Assembly (NCBI RefSeq): GCF_026625785.1
Contig: NZ_CP113063.1
Location: 2,046,001 to 2,110,000, forward strand
Direction of reading: 5' to 3'
Source of the DNA: Gordonia sp. SL306
GTDB lineage: Bacteria; Actinomycetota; Actinomycetes; Mycobacteriales; Mycobacteriaceae
DNA length: 64,000 nucleotides
The notes below the pieces were generated by a model that saw only the letters and a list, made by a program, of their open reading frames with translations, was not told the origin of the DNA and searched no databases. Below, in pieces: positions 1 through 8,767 of the stretch. The stretch's first letter is position 1. Each line of letters opens with the position of its first letter. The position numbers and the translations under genes are program-made.

Positions 1-19
1 GGCGTCGGGGGCAGAACCG

Positions 20-1078
20 TCAGCTCAGCGACTCCGCCAGAGCGGCACCGATCCGGTCGACGGCGGCACGGGCATCCGGACTGATCAGCGTCATGTTCGC
101 GAACGCGTGCATCAGACTGCCTGCCCGGTCGAGAGTCACCGGGACGCCCGCCGCCTTCAGTCGGTCGGCGTAGGCGATGCCCTCGTCGCGCAGCGGGTCG
201 AAGCCCGCGACGATCACGTACGCGGGCGAGAGGCCGGAGAGGTCGTCGGCCAGTAGCGGCGAGACCCGCGGATCGGTGCGCTGGTCGACGTCGGGAACGT
301 AGTTGTCGAGGAACCAGTCCATGTGCTCATCGGTGAGGTACAACCCGGTGGCGAACTCATGGCGCGACTGCCGTTTCGTGGACGCATCGGTGACCGGGTA
401 GATCAGCATCTGCAGGCATGGCGTGACAGCGTCGTCGCGGACCTGCTGGGAGACCACCGCGGCGAGGTTGCCTCCGGCACTGTCCCCGGCGACAGCGATG
501 TGATCGCTCGGCACACCCCAGGCCGGCGCCTTGGCGACCGCGAACCGCCACGCCGCGAGTGCATCGTCCACCGCAGCGGGAAATCGATGCTCGGGTGCGA
601 GCCGGTAGTCCACCGAGAGGACGTCCGCCCCGGTGGACAACGCCAGACGTCGGACGAGGTTGTCGTGGCTGACCCGGTCGCCCTCCACCCAACCACCACC
701 GTGGAAGAAGACGACGATGCCGACCGAGTCGACCTTTGCCCGATACCGCGTCACCGGGATCGGGCCGCCTGGCCCGTCGATGACGAGGTCCTCCTCGACC
801 GCCATCGGCGGCAGCTTCTCGGCCATCGTCGACGCGTTGTCGCGCACATCGGCACGCGCCCGCTCGACTGACTTCCCGGCCAGTGCGAAAGCCGGCAGAT
901 GCGCGGCCACCCAGCCGGTCAACGCCATCTCCGGCGCCAGCCGGTCCCCGTCCGCGTTGACGCGGCCCCATCGACCCGCGAAGCGCAACAGCGCCGGCGG
1001 AGCATGACCGGCTCCACGCATCAATGCCCGCTGGACACGGGCGGGGAACGGGAGCGACATCGCTGTGGCCTGACTCAC
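20..1078 (-). CDS. alpha/beta hydrolase, hormone-sensitive-lipase family
   Basis: A 352-residue carboxylesterase-like hydrolase. It carries the HSL oxyanion motif HGGGW at about residues 126-130 and the nucleophile elbow GDSAGG with Ser200; a later FDPLRDEG (Asp) and MHAF (His) complete the expected triad. The first ~100 residues form the usual HSL cap region. The start is a GTG at 1078. It is divergent from murT with only 65 bp between them, so the two promoters share that gap. The natural ester substrate cannot be told from sequence; actinobacterial members act on short acyl esters. No signal peptide is seen, so it is probably cytosolic. Confidence 0.9.
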   Translation of the reverse strand: MSQATAMSLPFPARVQRALMRGAGHAPPALLRFAGRWGRVNADGDRLAPEMALTGWVAAHLPAFALAGKSVERARADVRDNASTMAEKLPPMAVEEDLVIDGPGGPIPVTRYRAKVDSVGIVVFFHGGGWVEGDRVSHDNLVRRLALSTGADVLSVDYRLAPEHRFPAAVDDALAAWRFAVAKAPAWGVPSDHIAVAGDSAGGNLAAVVSQQVRDDAVTPCLQMLIYPVTDASTKRQSRHEFATGLYLTDEHMDWFLDNYVPDVDQRTDPRVSPLLADDLSGLSPAYVIVAGFDPLRDEGIAYADRLKAAGVPVTLDRAGSLMHAFANMTLISPDARAAVDRIGAALAESLS

Positions 1079-1143
1079 GATCGTGAGCGTACCCCCGGCG
1101 CACCGTCGTACTGCCCGTCACGGCTTGTGTCAGACTCGATGCC

Positions 1144-2430
1144 ATGCCCGACCGCGTGAGAACACCGATGCGCACCAACGTCGCACTGGCCGCCGCATCC
1201 GCGGCACGCTGGGCGTCACGAACCGCAGGCCGCGGCAAGGGCTCGATGATCGGTGGCCTGGTGGCCGCCAAGATTGACCCGAACATCATGGGACGCCTCG
1301 CCGCGGGCAAACGTACCGCGCTGGTGACCGGCACCAACGGGAAGTCGACCACCACGCGGATGACTGCCGCGGCGCTGTCCGAACTCGGCGAGGTCGCCAC
1401 CCAGGCCGACGGCGCCAACATGGACGCGGGGATCATCGCGACACTGACCCTGCACCGCCCGGCGACCATCTGCGCGCTCGAGGTCGACGAGCTCCACGTG
1501 CCGCACGTCAGCGATGCCGTCGATCCCGAAGTCCTTGTGATGCTGAATCTCTCGCGTGATCAGCTCGATCGGGTCGGCGAGATCAACATGATCGAACGCC
1601 GCCTGCGCGACGGCATCGCACGGCACCCGACGACGACGGTCGTCGCGAACTGTGACGACGTCCTGATCACCTCCGCCGCGTTTGACGCACCGAAGGTCAT
1701 CTGGGTGGCGGCCGGTGCCGGCTGGGTCGGCGATTCAGTGAGCTGCCCACGCACCGGCGAGCCCATCGTCCGCAACGGCGACGACTGGCACTCCAGCGGC
1801 GACGACCAGTTCCGGAGGCCATCACCGCACTGGTGGTTCGATGACGAGAACATCTATGGCCCAGACGGTTTCGTGGCCCCGATGACACTGTCGGTGCCCG
1901 GTCGGGCCAACCGTGGCAACGCCGCCCAGGCAGTCGCGGCGGCCGTGGCGATGGGCGCCGATCCGGCGAAGGCGGTGGCCGCGGTCGGCACCGTCGGCGA
2001 GGTCGCCGGCCGCTACGGCATCCATCAGATCGGCAATCATTCCGTCCGGACCCTGCTGGCCAAGAACCCGGCCGGATGGCAGGAGGCCCTGTCGATGATC
2101 GACCAGGACGCCGACGGACTCGTGATCGCGGTCAACGGGCAGGTCCCCGACGGCGAAGATCTGTCCTGGCTGTGGGACGTGCGGTTCGAGGCGTTCGAGA
2201 CGATGCAGGTGGTTGCGGCGGGTGAACGTGCCGCCGATCTGTCGGTGCGACTGCTGTACGCCGGGGCCGAGCACACCACCATCCCCGACCCGATGAAGGC
2301 CATCGCATCATGCCCGCCGGGTCGCGTCGAGGTGCTGGCCAACTACACGGCGTTCCGTGACCTCGGCGTCGCACTCGATCGCGCCGAACGCGCACGGGGC
2401 TCCGACCTGCAGAAGGGCGCGGAACAGTGA
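1144..2430 (+). CDS. murT: lipid II isoglutaminyl synthase, Mur ligase-like subunit MurT
   Basis: MurT works with GatD to amidate D-Glu of lipid II to D-isoglutamine in peptidoglycan synthesis. The P-loop GTNGKSTTTR is near residues 62-71, the Mur central domain follows, and a DUF1727-type C-terminal domain ends the protein. The gene overlaps gatD by 4 bp (GTGA), which fits a two-subunit enzyme. The first ATG is at 1144; an in-frame ATG at 1168 starts a sequence closer to mycobacterial MurT N-termini and may be the true start. The region where S. aureus MurT has a four-Cys zinc ribbon keeps only one Cys (SCPRTGEP) here. Confidence 0.93.
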   Translation: MPDRVRTPMRTNVALAAASAARWASRTAGRGKGSMIGGLVAAKIDPNIMGRLAAGKRTALVTGTNGKSTTTRMTAAALSELGEVATQADGANMDAGIIATLTLHRPATICALEVDELHVPHVSDAVDPEVLVMLNLSRDQLDRVGEINMIERRLRDGIARHPTTTVVANCDDVLITSAAFDAPKVIWVAAGAGWVGDSVSCPRTGEPIVRNGDDWHSSGDDQFRRPSPHWWFDDENIYGPDGFVAPMTLSVPGRANRGNAAQAVAAAVAMGADPAKAVAAVGTVGEVAGRYGIHQIGNHSVRTLLAKNPAGWQEALSMIDQDADGLVIAVNGQVPDGEDLSWLWDVRFEAFETMQVVAAGERAADLSVRLLYAGAEHTTIPDPMKAIASCPPGRVEVLANYTAFRDLGVALDRAERARGSDLQKGAEQ

Positions 2431-3149
2431 GCGAATCGACCCTCCGGATCGGACTCGTCCTGCCCGATGTGATGGGAACCTACGGCGACGGCGGCAACGC
2501 GCTGGTACTCAAGCAGCGCGCACGCATGCGGGGTATCGATGCCGAGATCATCCAGATCACCCTCGACGACGAGGTGCCCGATTCCCTCGACGTCTACGCC
2601 CTCGGCGGCGCAGAGGATTACGCGCAACGTCTGGCCACCCGCCATCTGACGCGCTATCCCGGCCTGCAACGCGCTGCGTCCGCAGGTCGTCCCGTTCTGG
2701 CCATCTGCGCGGCGATCCAGGTCCTCGGCCACTGGTACGAGACGTCGGCAGGCGAGCGGGTCGACGGGATCTCCCTCTTCGACCTCACCACTGCCCCACA
2801 GGCCGAGCGCAGCATCGGCGAACTGATCACCGCCCCCGCCGTCGACGGACTGACGGCTCCGCTCACCGGATTCGAGAATCACCGGGGCGGAACAACTCTC
2901 GGAAGCGATGCGATGCCTCTGGCGCGCGTCCGCAGCGGCGTCGGCAACGGTGTCGGCGACGGCACGGAAGGCGTCATCCAGGGATCGGTGCTGGGCACCT
3001 ACATGCACGGTCCGGCGTTGGCACGCAATCCCGAGCTGGCCGACTACCTGCTGGCCCGCGCGACAGGCTCCGATACCCTTGCACCGCTGAACCTTCCGGA
3101 GGTCGAGCGGCTGCGGAAGGAACGGCTGGCCGTCGGTCGGCGCGGCTGA
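2427..3149 (+). CDS. gatD: lipid II isoglutaminyl synthase, glutamine amidotransferase subunit GatD
   Basis: A CobB/CobQ-like class I glutaminase of 240 residues that supplies ammonia to MurT. The nucleophile is Cys94 in VLAICAAIQ, the same position as in S. aureus GatD; the catalytic His is His194 in GTYMHGPALAR. The GTG start overlaps the murT stop (GTGA), indicating translational coupling. Usual length for the family. No transmembrane segment. After the stop only 23 bp separate it from the convergent uracil-DNA glycosylase gene. Confidence 0.94.
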   Translation: MSESTLRIGLVLPDVMGTYGDGGNALVLKQRARMRGIDAEIIQITLDDEVPDSLDVYALGGAEDYAQRLATRHLTRYPGLQRAASAGRPVLAICAAIQVLGHWYETSAGERVDGISLFDLTTAPQAERSIGELITAPAVDGLTAPLTGFENHRGGTTLGSDAMPLARVRSGVGNGVGDGTEGVIQGSVLGTYMHGPALARNPELADYLLARATGSDTLAPLNLPEVERLRKERLAVGRRG

Positions 3150-3172
3150 GCAACTCGGCGACCCGGCGGCGA

Positions 3173-3898
3173 TCAGCGGCCCGGTCGCGTCCGCGTTGTC
3201 AGCCCGGCGTGGCGGGCTGCTGCGCTCAGCACGTCGATGAGCATCTCCGGCGTCAGACGTCCGGTGAACGTATTGTGTTGGCTCACATGGTAACTACCAA
3301 AGATCTCCAGTTCGCGATCACCACGATGGATGGTCGTGCGGGCGCCGTGGGCGAACTTCGGCTTCGGCCGCTCGACGATCCAGCCGAGCTCGCCGAAGGC
3401 GCGCAACGCGGACTGCCAACCGAACGCCCCGAGCACCACCACCGAGCGCAGAGTGGGCAACAGCAGGTCGACCTCGGCGTCGAGCCAGTGCGCGCACCGA
3501 TCCCGTTCGGTCACCGTCGGTTTGTTCTGGGGAGGGGCACACCGGACCGGCGCGGTCATCCGCACCCCGAACAACTCCATGCCGTCGTCGGCGGACACCG
3601 CGGTCGGTTGGTTCGCCAGGCCGACGTCGTACAGGGCACGGAACAGGACATCGCCACTCTGATCGCCGGTGAACATCCGACCCGTGCGATTGGCACCATG
3701 CGCGGCAGGCGCCAACCCGAGGATCATCACCCGCGCGTCGACGGGACCGAAGCCGGGAACCGGTCGGCCCCAGTAGGTCTGATCGACGAACGCCGCTCGC
3801 TTCTCGCGCGCCACCTGCTCTCGCCACTCGACCAGCCGTGGACACGCGCGACATTCGACGAGCTCGTCGTCGAGCGCCGCCATGCTGCGATAACCCAC
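3173..3898 (-). CDS. udgB: type-5 uracil-DNA glycosylase (UdgB family)
   Basis: Removes uracil and other deaminated bases from DNA; UDGb enzymes carry a 4Fe-4S cluster. Seen here: N-terminal CRAC, the motif GLAPAAHGANRTGRMF, and the C-terminal HVSQHNTFTGRLT, the family-5 pattern in which the first motif lacks the polar Asn/Asp catalytic residue of other UDGs. About 240 residues, normal length. The start is a GTG at 3898, or an ATG at 3883. It is the last gene of a minus-strand run that includes recR, so this run is rich in DNA-repair functions. Confidence 0.9.
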   Translation of the reverse strand: MGYRSMAALDDELVECRACPRLVEWREQVAREKRAAFVDQTYWGRPVPGFGPVDARVMILGLAPAAHGANRTGRMFTGDQSGDVLFRALYDVGLANQPTAVSADDGMELFGVRMTAPVRCAPPQNKPTVTERDRCAHWLDAEVDLLLPTLRSVVVLGAFGWQSALRAFGELGWIVERPKPKFAHGARTTIHRGDRELEIFGSYHVSQHNTFTGRLTPEMLIDVLSAAARHAGLTTRTRPGR

Positions 3899-3926
3899 AC
3901 CTCACGGTAGCGCCCCCGAGACGCCT

Positions 3927-4508
3927 TCAGTCCAATACGCGGCATCGATCGCGGGTCCGATCGACCGCGAACCAGCCACGCTCGAACTGCTGCCACCGTT
4001 CCAGCTCGGTCCGTGATTCCTCACCGTCACGGGCAACCGCGCGTTCCAGCCGCTCCTCGGCGGGACCGCCGTCGAGCCAGAGCGAGTAGGTGAGCCGCTC
4101 GGCGATCCTGCGTCGCGCCGACGACACGCCCTCGATGATCAGCAACGGTTCCCATCGCAGCCACACCCGACGCCCCACCTCGGGAACCCCGCCGCGCCAG
4201 ACCCGGGGCCGGTAGTGGTAGTCGTGCCGACGGATGAAGGCATGCAGCACATCGGTTTCCAGCTCCGGCCACCAGGCGACCGGGTTGTCCCAGGTGGCGA
4301 AGTCGTCGGTGCGGATGAGTTGGACACCGGTGCCCCGCTCGCGGAGTCGGGCCACCAGGGCATCGGCGACCGTGGATTTGCCTGCCCCCGACGGCCCGTC
4401 GATCGCGACGATTCCCGATATCAGCTCACCTGCCAGCTCGTCCAGGTGCGCCTCGACGGCGGGCGACGACGGTCCGGAGATGTCCACGGTGTCGAGGATA
4501 TCCATCAC
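3927..4508 (-). CDS. uridine kinase-like P-loop ATPase
   Basis: A 193-residue P-loop protein with Walker A GPSGAGKST about 40 residues in and a uridine kinase/phosphoribulokinase-like layout, including a lid region rich in Arg (ERLTYSLWLDGG, followed by RLERAVARD). Actinobacteria carry many such (d)NTP-binding kinases of unknown substrate. It lies 28 bp upstream of the UDG gene and 49 bp downstream of recR on the same strand. I would call it a nucleoside or small-molecule kinase and not name a substrate. Confidence 0.75.
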   Translation of the reverse strand: MMDILDTVDISGPSSPAVEAHLDELAGELISGIVAIDGPSGAGKSTVADALVARLRERGTGVQLIRTDDFATWDNPVAWWPELETDVLHAFIRRHDYHYRPRVWRGGVPEVGRRVWLRWEPLLIIEGVSSARRRIAERLTYSLWLDGGPAEERLERAVARDGEESRTELERWQQFERGWFAVDRTRDRCRVLD

Positions 4509-4557
4509 TCGCCGTGGGCGTCGTCGGCCTCGCGGCCTGGCCGGAGTGTGATCGCGG

Positions 4558-5169
4558 TCAGGCCAACGCCCGACGTCCCGACAACGCGCGACCGAGGGTC
4601 AGCTCATCGGCGAACTCGAGGTCGCCGCCCATCGGGAGCCCGGAGGCGAGTCGGGTGACCGACAACCCCGGGAAGTCCTTGAGCATGCGCAGGAGGTAGG
4701 TCGCCGTGGCCTCACCCTCAGTGTTGGGGTCCGTCGCCACGATCACCTCGCTGACGTCGACACCGTCCTCCTGATTGGCCAGCCGACGCAGGAGTTCACG
4801 GATCCGCAGCTGATCGGGTCCGATCCCCGACAACGGGTCCAGTGCCCCGCCCAGGACGTGGTACCTGCCGTTGAACTCCTTGGTGCGCTCGATGGCGTGC
4901 ACATCCTTGGGTTCCTCGACGACGCAGATCTTCGTGGCGTCGCGACGTGCATCCGAACAGATCCGGCACAGTCGGTTCGCCGAGACGTTTCCGCACTCGG
5001 CGCAGAACGTGACGTCGTCACGCACCCGGCCGAGCGCCGCGATCAGCCGATCGATCTCGTTGTTCTCCACGCCCAACAGGTGGAAGGCGATTCGCTGGGC
5101 ACCCTTCGGGCCGAGTCCTGGTTGTTTGGCCAGCTCGTCGATCAGGTCCTGAATGGGTCCCTCGTACAT
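4558..5169 (-). CDS. recR: recombination mediator protein RecR
   Basis: RecR (203 residues) acts with RecO in RecFOR loading of RecA at gaps. The order is a helix-hairpin-helix ([15 protein letters not shown]), a four-Cys zinc finger (Cys56, Cys59, Cys68, Cys71) and a Toprim domain (CVVEEPKD, then [11 protein letters not shown]). Length and domains are complete. It starts 6 bp after the ybaB stop, the widespread ybaB-recR pairing. Confidence 0.97.
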   Translation of the reverse strand: MYEGPIQDLIDELAKQPGLGPKGAQRIAFHLLGVENNEIDRLIAALGRVRDDVTFCAECGNVSANRLCRICSDARRDATKICVVEEPKDVHAIERTKEFNGRYHVLGGALDPLSGIGPDQLRIRELLRRLANQEDGVDVSEVIVATDPNTEGEATATYLLRMLKDFPGLSVTRLASGLPMGGDLEFADELTLGRALSGRRALA

Positions 5170-5175
5170 GACGGC

Positions 5176-5550
5176 CTAGCCGAGACCGGGCAGACCGCCG
5201 CCGAGCCCGCCGGCGAGTGGTCCCATCTTCTCCTGCGTCAGCGCCTCGCGCTTGGACGCGAGGTCGGCGAGCGCACCGAGGACGAGGTCCTGGAGGGTGT
5301 CCACGTCCTCGGGATCGACGACCTTGGGATCGATGGCCACCCCGGTGACCTCACCGGTGCCATTACCCGTCACCGTCACCAGGCCGTTTCCTGCCGATCC
5401 GGTGACCTCGGCGGCCGCGATCTCGTTCTGCGCGGCCAGCAGCTGCTCCTGCATCTGCTGCGCTTGCGCGAGCAGCCCGGCCATCGGGTTGTCGCCGCCG
5501 GCGTTGTCGCCGCCGCCGAAGAGTGCGCTGGGGTCGAATGGTTGAGTCAC
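5176..5550 (-). CDS. YbaB/EbfC family nucleoid-associated protein
   Basis: A small DNA-binding protein of 124 residues. The GTG at 5550 begins [10 protein letters not shown], and a GGAG sits just upstream; an in-frame extension to 5595 is possible but unlike the family. The core has the helical [20 protein letters not shown] and the [18 protein letters not shown] strand. The Gly-rich C-terminus is typical of actinobacterial members. Next to recR, as in most bacteria. Confidence 0.93.
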   Translation of the reverse strand: MTQPFDPSALFGGGDNAGGDNPMAGLLAQAQQMQEQLLAAQNEIAAAEVTGSAGNGLVTVTGNGTGEVTGVAIDPKVVDPEDVDTLQDLVLGALADLASKREALTQEKMGPLAGGLGGGLPGLG

Positions 5551-5572
5551 GGGCTCCAGAGTAATCGCCGGG

Positions 5573-5902
5573 TCAGCGCAGGAGCCGATCGACATGCTCG
5601 GCGAGCTCCTCGACGGTGACGCCGTGACCGGGGGTGACGACGAACGAGATCACATCGTCACCGAACAGTCTGCCTGCTCGCCTGGTCAGAGCGAATTCGA
5701 ACCGGTCGTCGATCCTCCGCCACTCGGTGATCGCACCGTAGATCGGGGCGCTGGCGCCCGTGGTCACGCAGTATTCGTCAGACCTCGGCCCGCCCACCAG
5801 GTCACGCTGGATCTGAAAACATGCCATGGACTCGTCGTCGATGAAGACGATGGCCTCGCACCCCAGATCGGTGTGCCGCTCGTATGTCGCCTGAATGGCC
5901 AT
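5573..5902 (-). CDS. conserved hypothetical protein, possibly Imm10-like
   Basis: A 109-residue acidic cytosolic protein with no signal peptide or membrane segment. The alternating strand pattern ([10 protein letters not shown], then DEYCVTTG, then ISFVVT) with a C-terminal helix resembles the Imm10 immunity-protein fold, but that resemblance is weak and rests on memory. It is in line with ybaB-recR (22 bp gap) and follows the RluA gene at 24 bp, so it is probably co-transcribed. No toxin partner is visible. Treat the function as unknown. Confidence 0.6.
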   Translation of the reverse strand: MAIQATYERHTDLGCEAIVFIDDESMACFQIQRDLVGGPRSDEYCVTTGASAPIYGAITEWRRIDDRFEFALTRRAGRLFGDDVISFVVTPGHGVTVEELAEHVDRLLR

Positions 5903-5926
5903 GGGCTCAGGGTAGCCACAACGCCG

Positions 5927-6802
5927 TCAGCCGATCGGGTCGGTGACCGTCCGCCGGGAGACGAAGTGCCGTTTCTCCCCGCTCAGCGGGTCGACGAAAC
6001 GCAACGTCTGCGCGACCAACCGCAACGGCTCGGAGAAGTCGCCGTGATCGGGTCGCGCAGCGAGCTCCGGACGGACGTCCGGATAGAGCGGATCCCCGAC
6101 GATCCCGACACCGAGCTGTGCCATGTGCAGCCGGAGCTGATGTGTGCGCCCGGTGAACGGTCGTAGGTCGTACACCCCACCTGCGCCGACCTGCTCGACC
6201 AAGGTGATGTCGCTGATCGCGTTGACCTCACCTGCGATGACGCGTGCTCGCAGGTCACCCGCGGTCTTCTCGATCCGGTTGGCGACGGTGGTCGTGATCT
6301 CCAGATCGGCGCGGACGGGCGCCAGCGCCCGATACTCCTTGATGGCCAGCCGTTCGGCGAACAATGCCTGGTAGGCCGCCCGCACCTCGGGCCGGAGCGT
6401 GAACAGGAGTACGCCCGCGGTCAGCCGGTCGAGACGGTGCGCGGGGGACACCAGATCGGTCCCGAGCTCCCTGCGCAACCTCACGAGCGCGGTCTGGGTG
6501 ACGTGGCGCCCACGCGGCATGGTGGCGAGGAAATGCGGCTTGTCGACGACGACGATGTTGTCGTCGGCGTACAGGATCGGCAGGTCGAACGGGATGTCCG
6601 GCTCCTCGGGCACGTCCCGGTAGAGGTAGACCGACGTGTTGAGACGAGCGGGCACGTCGAGACCGATCGGCCGACCGTCGGCATCGACGATCTCGCCGAG
6701 CGCCGCCCGGGCCGCCAGATCGTCGAGGGTGACGCCGGTCAACGAAGGTGTCGCGAGCAGACACTCGCCGACGGTTCGCTCCGGACCGGCCCGCAGCACC
6801 AC
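5927..6802 (-). CDS. RluA-family RNA pseudouridine synthase
   Basis: Converts uridine to pseudouridine in rRNA or tRNA. The catalytic motif HRLDRLTAGVLLF is present, and the C-terminal TGRTHQLRLHMAQLG follows as in RluA enzymes. The N-terminal ~80 residues form an S4-like or linker region. The start is a GTG at 6802, with a second GTG at 6799; no better start is visible between there and the previous gene's stop. The target site cannot be assigned. Confidence 0.87.
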   Translation of the reverse strand: MVLRAGPERTVGECLLATPSLTGVTLDDLAARAALGEIVDADGRPIGLDVPARLNTSVYLYRDVPEEPDIPFDLPILYADDNIVVVDKPHFLATMPRGRHVTQTALVRLRRELGTDLVSPAHRLDRLTAGVLLFTLRPEVRAAYQALFAERLAIKEYRALAPVRADLEITTTVANRIEKTAGDLRARVIAGEVNAISDITLVEQVGAGGVYDLRPFTGRTHQLRLHMAQLGVGIVGDPLYPDVRPELAARPDHGDFSEPLRLVAQTLRFVDPLSGEKRHFVSRRTVTDPIG

Positions 6803-6867
6803 ACGCGTGGCATCGACCCCGTCGCGCGGCGGCAGCGGCGCGACGGGCCCTCGACGTCGTCGGCGGG

Positions 6868-7305
6868 TCAGTTCTCCAGACGCTTCTTGAGATTGCCCAG
6901 CAGCTCCGCCTGGATGCGGTTGAGCCCCTTGGGCGCGAAGGTCTTCTCGAAGAACCCGCCGATCCCGCCGGCACCGGTCCAGGTGGTCGTGGTGGTCACC
7001 GAACTGCCCGAACCGGACTTCGCGACTGTGTAGGTGGTCACCATCGACGAGTTCTCGTCGTTCTCGGTGACGGTGTCGGGCACCACCGAGACGGTGGCCT
7101 TGACGTCACGCTGACGTTTCTCGGTGGCCTGCAGGATCCAGTGCACCACCGTTCCCTCACCGTTTCCGCCGCTGATCACGGCATAGTCGCGGTACTGCGA
7201 GGGCAGGATCGCCGGGCGCACCTCGTTGTAGTCGGCGAGTGCGGCGACCACGGCATCCGGGGTGGCGGCGATGTCGATCGACTGCGTTGCGGAAACCTGA
7301 CCCAC
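6868..7305 (-). CDS. SRPBCC (START-like) family protein
   Basis: A 145-residue helix-grip protein of the polyketide cyclase/dehydrase family, matching Rv3718c in position and in its beginning (GQVSATQSIDI). I chose the GTG at 7305 because AAGGAG lies 8 nt upstream of it; the GTG at 7314 abuts that ribosome-binding site. The fold binds hydrophobic ligands; the ligand is unknown. It lies divergently next to the 10-methyl fatty acid genes, so a lipid-related role is possible but unproven. Confidence 0.85.
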   Translation of the reverse strand: MGQVSATQSIDIAATPDAVVAALADYNEVRPAILPSQYRDYAVISGGNGEGTVVHWILQATEKRQRDVKATVSVVPDTVTENDENSSMVTTYTVAKSGSGSSVTTTTTWTGAGGIGGFFEKTFAPKGLNRIQAELLGNLKKRLEN

Positions 7306-7363
7306 GGCGGGCACTCCTTAGAACTGATTGGCGGGGGGCAAACTCACGACCTAGGCTATCCAA

Positions 7364-8767
7364 GTGAACTCTGACCGGTTGGAGATGGGGGCGCAGGGAT
7401 TCGACCAGGGTGTCGCAACCCTCCTGAAGAGCTACCGCGACATCCCGCCCGGTGCGACCGTCCGGTTGGCGAAGAAGACATCGAACCTGTTCCGCAAGCG
7501 CGCCGAGAACCCGCATCCCGGCCTCGACGTCTCTGGCCTCGACCGGGTGATCTCGGTGGATCGGGATGCGAAGACGGCCGACGTCGCCGGCATGTGTACC
7601 TACGAGAACCTGGTCGCGGCGACCTTGCCCTACGGGCTGGCGCCCAAGGTGGTCCCGCAGTTGAAGACCATCACCCTCGGGGGTGCGGTCACCGGACTCG
7701 GGATCGAGAGCACGTCGTTTCGCAACGGTCTGCCACACGAGTCGGTGCTCGAGATCGACGTCCTGACCGGCGACGGTGAGATCATCACCGCCACCCCCAC
7801 CAACGAGCATGCCGATCTCTTCTTCGGATTCCCCAATTCCTATGGCACGCTGGGCTATTCGGTCCGGCTGAAGATCGAGCTGGAGTCCGTGCAGCCGTAT
7901 GTGGCGCTGCGTCACGTCCGGTTCGACCGGATCGAGGACCTTCAGTCGGCGATGGCCGCGATCATCGCAGACGGTTCGTATCGCGGCGAACGGGTGGACT
8001 ACCTCGACGGCGTGGTGTTCACCGCCGACGAGTCGTATCTGACCCTGGGACGTCAGACCGACGAGCCCGGACCCGTCAGTGACTACACCGGGATGGACAT
8101 CTTCTACCGGTCCATCCAGGAGCGGAATTCAGACCGCCTCACCATCCACGACTACCTGTGGCGATGGGACACCGACTGGTTCTGGTGCTCACGCGCCTTC
8201 GGTGCCCAGAATCCGCGGGTCCGCCGATTCTGGCCCAAGAAGCTACTGCGCAGCAGCTTCTATTGGAAACTCATCGCCCTCGACCACCGGTACAACATCG
8301 GCGACAAGCTCAGTGCCCGCAAGGGCGAGCCGCCGAACGAGCGGGTGGTCCAGGACATCGAGGTGCCGATCGAGAACACCACGGCATACGTGGAGTGGTT
8401 CCTCGACAATATTCCGATCGAACCGATCTGGTTGTGCCCGTTGCGACTCCGGGAGCCCGCCGTCAGCGGTTCGGATCCGGTCCGGCCCTGGCCGCTGTAT
8501 CCGCTCGAACCACGGCGGACGTATGTGAACATCGGCTTCTGGTCGGCAGTGCCCGTCACCCCGGGCGATCCCGGGCACACCAATAAGCTCATCGAACGGA
8601 AGGTGGCCGACCTCGACGGCCACAAGTCCCTCTATTCGGAATCCTTCTACTCCCCCGACGAGTTCGACGAACTCTACGGGGGCGAGAATTATCGGCTGCT
8701 CAAGAAGCGGTACGACCCACGAGGCCGTCTGCTGGATCTGTATGCGAAAGCGGTGAAACGACAATGA
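7364..8767 (+). CDS. bfaA: FAD-binding oxidoreductase of 10-methyl fatty acid synthesis (BfaA/TmsA-like)
   Basis: A 467-residue FAD_binding_4 (DHCR24-like) oxidoreductase. The FAD domain covers about residues 55-200 with the GGAVTGLGIEST stretch. It overlaps the next methyltransferase gene by 4 bp (ATGA). This gene pair (Rv3719-Rv3720, also BfaA-BfaB or TmsA-TmsB) is reported to make 10-methylstearate (tuberculostearic acid): the methyltransferase forms a 10-methylene acyl chain and this enzyme reduces it with NADPH. Assignment rests on family and gene order. GTG start at 7364. Some species have a third small gene (tmsC) in the set; none is seen here. Confidence 0.88.
   Translation: MNSDRLEMGAQGFDQGVATLLKSYRDIPPGATVRLAKKTSNLFRKRAENPHPGLDVSGLDRVISVDRDAKTADVAGMCTYENLVAATLPYGLAPKVVPQLKTITLGGAVTGLGIESTSFRNGLPHESVLEIDVLTGDGEIITATPTNEHADLFFGFPNSYGTLGYSVRLKIELESVQPYVALRHVRFDRIEDLQSAMAAIIADGSYRGERVDYLDGVVFTADESYLTLGRQTDEPGPVSDYTGMDIFYRSIQERNSDRLTIHDYLWRWDTDWFWCSRAFGAQNPRVRRFWPKKLLRSSFYWKLIALDHRYNIGDKLSARKGEPPNERVVQDIEVPIENTTAYVEWFLDNIPIEPIWLCPLRLREPAVSGSDPVRPWPLYPLEPRRTYVNIGFWSAVPVTPGDPGHTNKLIERKVADLDGHKSLYSESFYSPDEFDELYGGENYRLLKKRYDPRGRLLDLYAKAVKRQ

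Noticed and set aside
5573..5902. A toxin-immunity gene
   Set aside because: The Imm10 likeness is weak and no polymorphic toxin gene is near; kept as hypothetical.
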